A stretch of DNA of 64,000 bases from Shigella phage pSs-1. Taxonomy: Viruses > Uroviricota > Caudoviricetes > Pantevenvirales. Both the position numbers and the translations under genes were made by a program. The stretch is from NCBI RefSeq assembly GCF_000930595.1, contig NC_025829.1. The stretch is one strand, 5' to 3'. The first letter of the stretch is position 1, and each line of letters begins with the position of its first letter. This document shows, piece by piece, positions 62,009 to 64,000 of this stretch. The notes beneath the pieces were generated by a model. The model saw only the letters and a list, made by a program, of their open reading frames with translations. It made no database searches and was not told where the DNA came from.

Positions 62009-62201
62009 AGTGCTGAATTACCTCTCTTAAACATTTGCATGTGAATGAAAACTTTTTAGCTACACCACATTCAAATATATGTTCTCTTAAATCGCGTGTG
62101 TCAGTATATCCCATCTCAACGATAAAATGTCTTATTAAATTTTTATCTTTATCATTGAGAGAATTAAAATAATCGGATTTTGAATTAATTTCCCTGGCCA
62201 A
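61983..62201 (-). CDS. arn.x small protein with a TTG start
   Basis: 72 residues from TTG 62201 (AAGGTG 7 nt upstream inside the preceding gene), MAREINSKSDYFNSLNDKDK. No ATG fits near the N-terminus. Two Cys (FTCKC) near 53-57. It overlaps arn.1 by 26 nt and the gene before by 17 nt. Probably arn.2; function unknown. Confidence 0.7.
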   Translation of the reverse strand: MAREINSKSDYFNSLNDKDKNLIRHFIVEMGYTDTRDLREHIFECGVAKKFSFTCKCLREVIQHYEQFSRKT

Positions 62202-62481
62202 ATTGAATCACCTTCAGTTGACGTTTTAATTCTTTTATCATTTCTTCGTTCATCGCAATATAAAGATCGCGTAAAGCAGGTTTTAACATTCCATTTACTG
62301 GAGAACTAAATGGACATACATAATTTTTTCCTACGAGCTTTTTAGTTAATTCCATATCACAGAACTGAAATGCCGGTTCATTGGCATAAATTCCCCAATT
62401 AGTTGACATCATTTTATTGGCATATTCCAGCGCCTGGATTTGATTCGTAATTCCATCAATTTGAAACTTTTTAATATTCAT
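62185..62481 (-). CDS. arn.x small protein
   Basis: 98 residues, [20 protein letters not shown]; helical, with a basic C-terminal helix (MIKELKRQLKVIQ). Coupled to its neighbours by overlaps. Likely arn.2 or arn.3 of T4. Function unknown. Confidence 0.72.
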   Translation of the reverse strand: MNIKKFQIDGITNQIQALEYANKMMSTNWGIYANEPAFQFCDMELTKKLVGKNYVCPFSSPVNGMLKPALRDLYIAMNEEMIKELKRQLKVIQFGQGN

Positions 62482-62942
62482 TAGTAAAGGTCCTCAGAGT
62501 AAAGTTCTTTTTCACTACCGCCGCGTTCAATACGTACTTGTCCAGCGTAAGTTGCAATAATCATTGCTTCTTCACGTGTCCAATAATTACTATATTGGTC
62601 AATAAACCCTTGGTCATCATCACAAACTTGTTGAGTAACTAATTGAGGTTTAACTACATCTAAAACTTCTGCCATATCTTTAGAATAATGACGAGCACCC
62701 GGAATAACAAGAGTTCGTCCATCTTTTAATTTAAAACGGTTGGCTGCGCAAACAATTCGTCGTTGATATTTTTGGTTTTCGTCCCAATACGCAGTCTGCC
62801 AACAGATTTCAGGAACTTCTGTAAGAATATCTTCTTCTGTGCATTTATAACCATGCGCTTTAAATTTTTCAACAAGACTTTCTGGAGTTTCACGAGATAA
62901 AGGCACATTCAGCATTTTTAAACGATTAATAAATGGGTTCAT
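62481..62942 (-). CDS. arn.x conserved protein
   Basis: 153 residues, [20 protein letters not shown], with a central [17 protein letters not shown] and an acidic C-terminus ([13 protein letters not shown]). No catalytic motif recognised. Overlaps both neighbours by 1-4 nt. Probably arn.3 or arn.4. Confidence 0.72.
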   Translation of the reverse strand: MNPFINRLKMLNVPLSRETPESLVEKFKAHGYKCTEEDILTEVPEICWQTAYWDENQKYQRRIVCAANRFKLKDGRTLVIPGARHYSKDMAEVLDVVKPQLVTQQVCDDDQGFIDQYSNYWTREEAMIIATYAGQVRIERGGSEKELYSEDLY

Positions 62943-63268
62943 TTAAACCATCCTTTAATACGCTGCCACAAAGTTTTCTGTTGAGCTTTATTAACACCAA
63001 TTGAGCGAATAACTGGTTGAGATTCCTGGAATTCTTTATAATCAGCAAGGTAAATTTCGTAAGCTGCATCCGTAAATGAACTTATCGCCGCCATAAAATT
63101 ATTGCGAATACCTACTGGAGCATCTTTACTTTCACGAATAATCATGTATTTACCAGTCTTAATCTTTACGATAGTTCCAAGATAAGCTCCATGGTACCAG
63201 ATGTCCCACCCCTCTTGAGTGGGTTCTGCACAACGACGAAGTTCATTAACAATTTCTAACTTGTTCAT
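62939..63268 (-). CDS. arn.x conserved protein with basic tail
   Basis: 109 residues, [20 protein letters not shown], ending in an amphipathic basic helix [12 protein letters not shown] that could bind membrane or nucleic acid. It directly follows motA in the same early transcript. Function unknown. Confidence 0.72.
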   Translation of the reverse strand: MNKLEIVNELRRCAEPTQEGWDIWYHGAYLGTIVKIKTGKYMIIRESKDAPVGIRNNFMAAISSFTDAAYEIYLADYKEFQESQPVIRSIGVNKAQQKTLWQRIKGWFK

Positions 63269-63278
63269 TATTTATTCC

Positions 63279-63914
63279 TCACAGTTCAGATGCTACGGTG
63301 ATTACTGCTTCAATGTTTTCCGCCGAGCGTTTAATGTCAAGATACACATTACCGTTTTTAGCGATTTTACATGACATTCCGATATCAGTAAATTTCTGAA
63401 TATGATGTTCCATCATTTTGTATCCAAAAATTCGCATATTTCCATTGTTATTAATTTCAAAATTGCGAATTCCGTGAGTGCGTTTTTCTAAAATAGCAAG
63501 ATAGTTACTGCGGTAAGTTTCAACCTTTTTAAGAACAAATCCATTTTCATCTAAAAGTTTTATCATGAAGTCTTTATCTTCTTCCATATCGGAAGTAATC
63601 TCACGAGCTTTACGAGTTGCTCGTTTTTTCAGTAGTTCAGGAGCATTTTCCTGTGCATATAAAGTTGCCGCATTTGAAATAATATCCTGAGCTTCGCCTG
63701 TAATGATTAATCCATCACCAGATTTCTCCACCAGGCCTTTTTTAATCAATACCCCAATATTACTATTAACTACTGCGTTACCTAAATCTGGATGCACCTC
63801 ACGAACTTCTGCAGCTGTAATGAAATCTTTCTTAGCAATGGTAATTAAAATTGCAGCAGTTTTTTCATTCAGAACATCGTTAGAAGCTTTGATGATGTAA
63901 GTTACTTTAGACAT
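63279..63914 (-). CDS. motA: MotA middle-promoter activator
   Basis: 211 residues, as in T4. N-terminal winged-helix activation domain (about 1-96) binds sigma70 region 4 freed by AsiA; the C-terminal double-wing domain (about 105-211) binds the MotA box. MotA boxes seen in this window lie before uvsY, gene 31 and rnlA. GGAG precedes the ATG. Confidence 0.97.
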   Translation of the reverse strand: MSKVTYIIKASNDVLNEKTAAILITIAKKDFITAAEVREVHPDLGNAVVNSNIGVLIKKGLVEKSGDGLIITGEAQDIISNAATLYAQENAPELLKKRATRKAREITSDMEEDKDFMIKLLDENGFVLKKVETYRSNYLAILEKRTHGIRNFEINNNGNMRIFGYKMMEHHIQKFTDIGMSCKIAKNGNVYLDIKRSAENIEAVITVASEL

Positions 63915-63955
63915 TTTCTAATCTCCGTAATTCTGTATCAGTAGTTGATAGTTGT

Positions 63956-63985
63956 ATAGTACCACAGCATGCTTTGGTTGTAAAC
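63956..63985 (-). promoter_or_regulatory. Early promoter for motA
   Basis: GTTTAC (63985-63980), 18-nt spacer, TACTAT (63961-63956). A near-copy of the frd.3 promoter. The remaining bases to 64000 are A/T-rich upstream sequence. Confidence 0.87.
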
Positions 63986-64000
63986 CGTTTTGTGAAAAAT

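Overview
This is an intergenic-poor, AT-rich stretch of a virulent T-even (T4-like, Tequatrovirus-type) myophage of an enteric host such as Escherichia or Shigella. Protein after protein matches the T4 gene order by length and motif: 18-19-20-67-68-21-22-23-24, rnlB, hoc, inh, uvsW, uvsY, 25-26-51-27-28-29-48-54, alt, 30, rIII, 31, cd, pseT, alc, rnlA, denA, nrdB, nrdA, td, frd, 32, 59, 33, dsbA, rnh, 34-38, t, asiA, arn, motA. I recognised these from memory of T4 proteins; no database search was possible.

Layout. Positions 1-8771 (+ strand) are the late head/tail block: end of the tail sheath, tail tube, portal, prohead core and protease, scaffold, major capsid and vertex proteins. Each has a TATAAATA late promoter or is coupled by TAATG overlaps. 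8801-12492 (-) holds RNA ligase 2, small genes 24.2 (frameshifted) and 24.3, the Hoc decoration protein and the Inh protease inhibitor. 12543-14310 (+) is uvsW/uvsW.1. 14366-16290 (-) is the uvsY group plus baseplate genes 25 and 26. 16341-22580 (+) is the baseplate hub/tube set 51-27-28-29-48-54. 22609-50551 (-) is the long early/middle leftward region: two tandem alt ADP-ribosyltransferases, DNA ligase, the 30.x accessory genes, rIII, GroES-like gp31, dCMP deaminase, end-healing kinase/phosphatase, spanins, Alc, RNA ligase 1, endonuclease II, ribonucleotide reductase, thymidylate synthase, DHFR, SSB gp32, helicase loader gp59, late coactivator gp33, DsbA and RNase H. 50656-61186 (+) is the long tail fibre block plus holin t. 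61187-63914 (-) is the host-takeover group asiA, arn and motA.

Differences from canonical T4. An HNH endonuclease sits between 18 and 19. segD, mobE and the td and nrdB introns are absent. A full-length second alt is present. Hoc has one more Ig-like domain. gp37 carries an S74-type self-cleaving chaperone and is followed by a T2-type glycine-rich gp38 adhesin. A 68-codon ORF lies exactly between frd and td. A roughly 310-nt multi-helix, non-coding segment (31975-32285) lies between rIII and a small basic gene and is the most unexpected object here. Two small genes (24.2 at 9815-10092 and a cd.x gene at 35666-35868) are each broken by one missing base in a homopolymer, which could be sequencing error or real decay.

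How the genes work together. Early promoters (GTTTAC -35 boxes) drive asiA, motA and small takeover genes. AsiA and MotA redirect host RNA polymerase to MotA-box middle promoters (seen before uvsY, gene 31 and rnlA) for nucleotide metabolism and replication. gp33 with gp45 and gp55 (outside the window) activates TATAAATA late promoters for virion genes. Alt enters with the virion and modifies host proteins, Alc stops host transcription, and EndoII and the nucleotide enzymes recycle host DNA. Holin t and the PseT.2/PseT.3 spanins lyse the cell.
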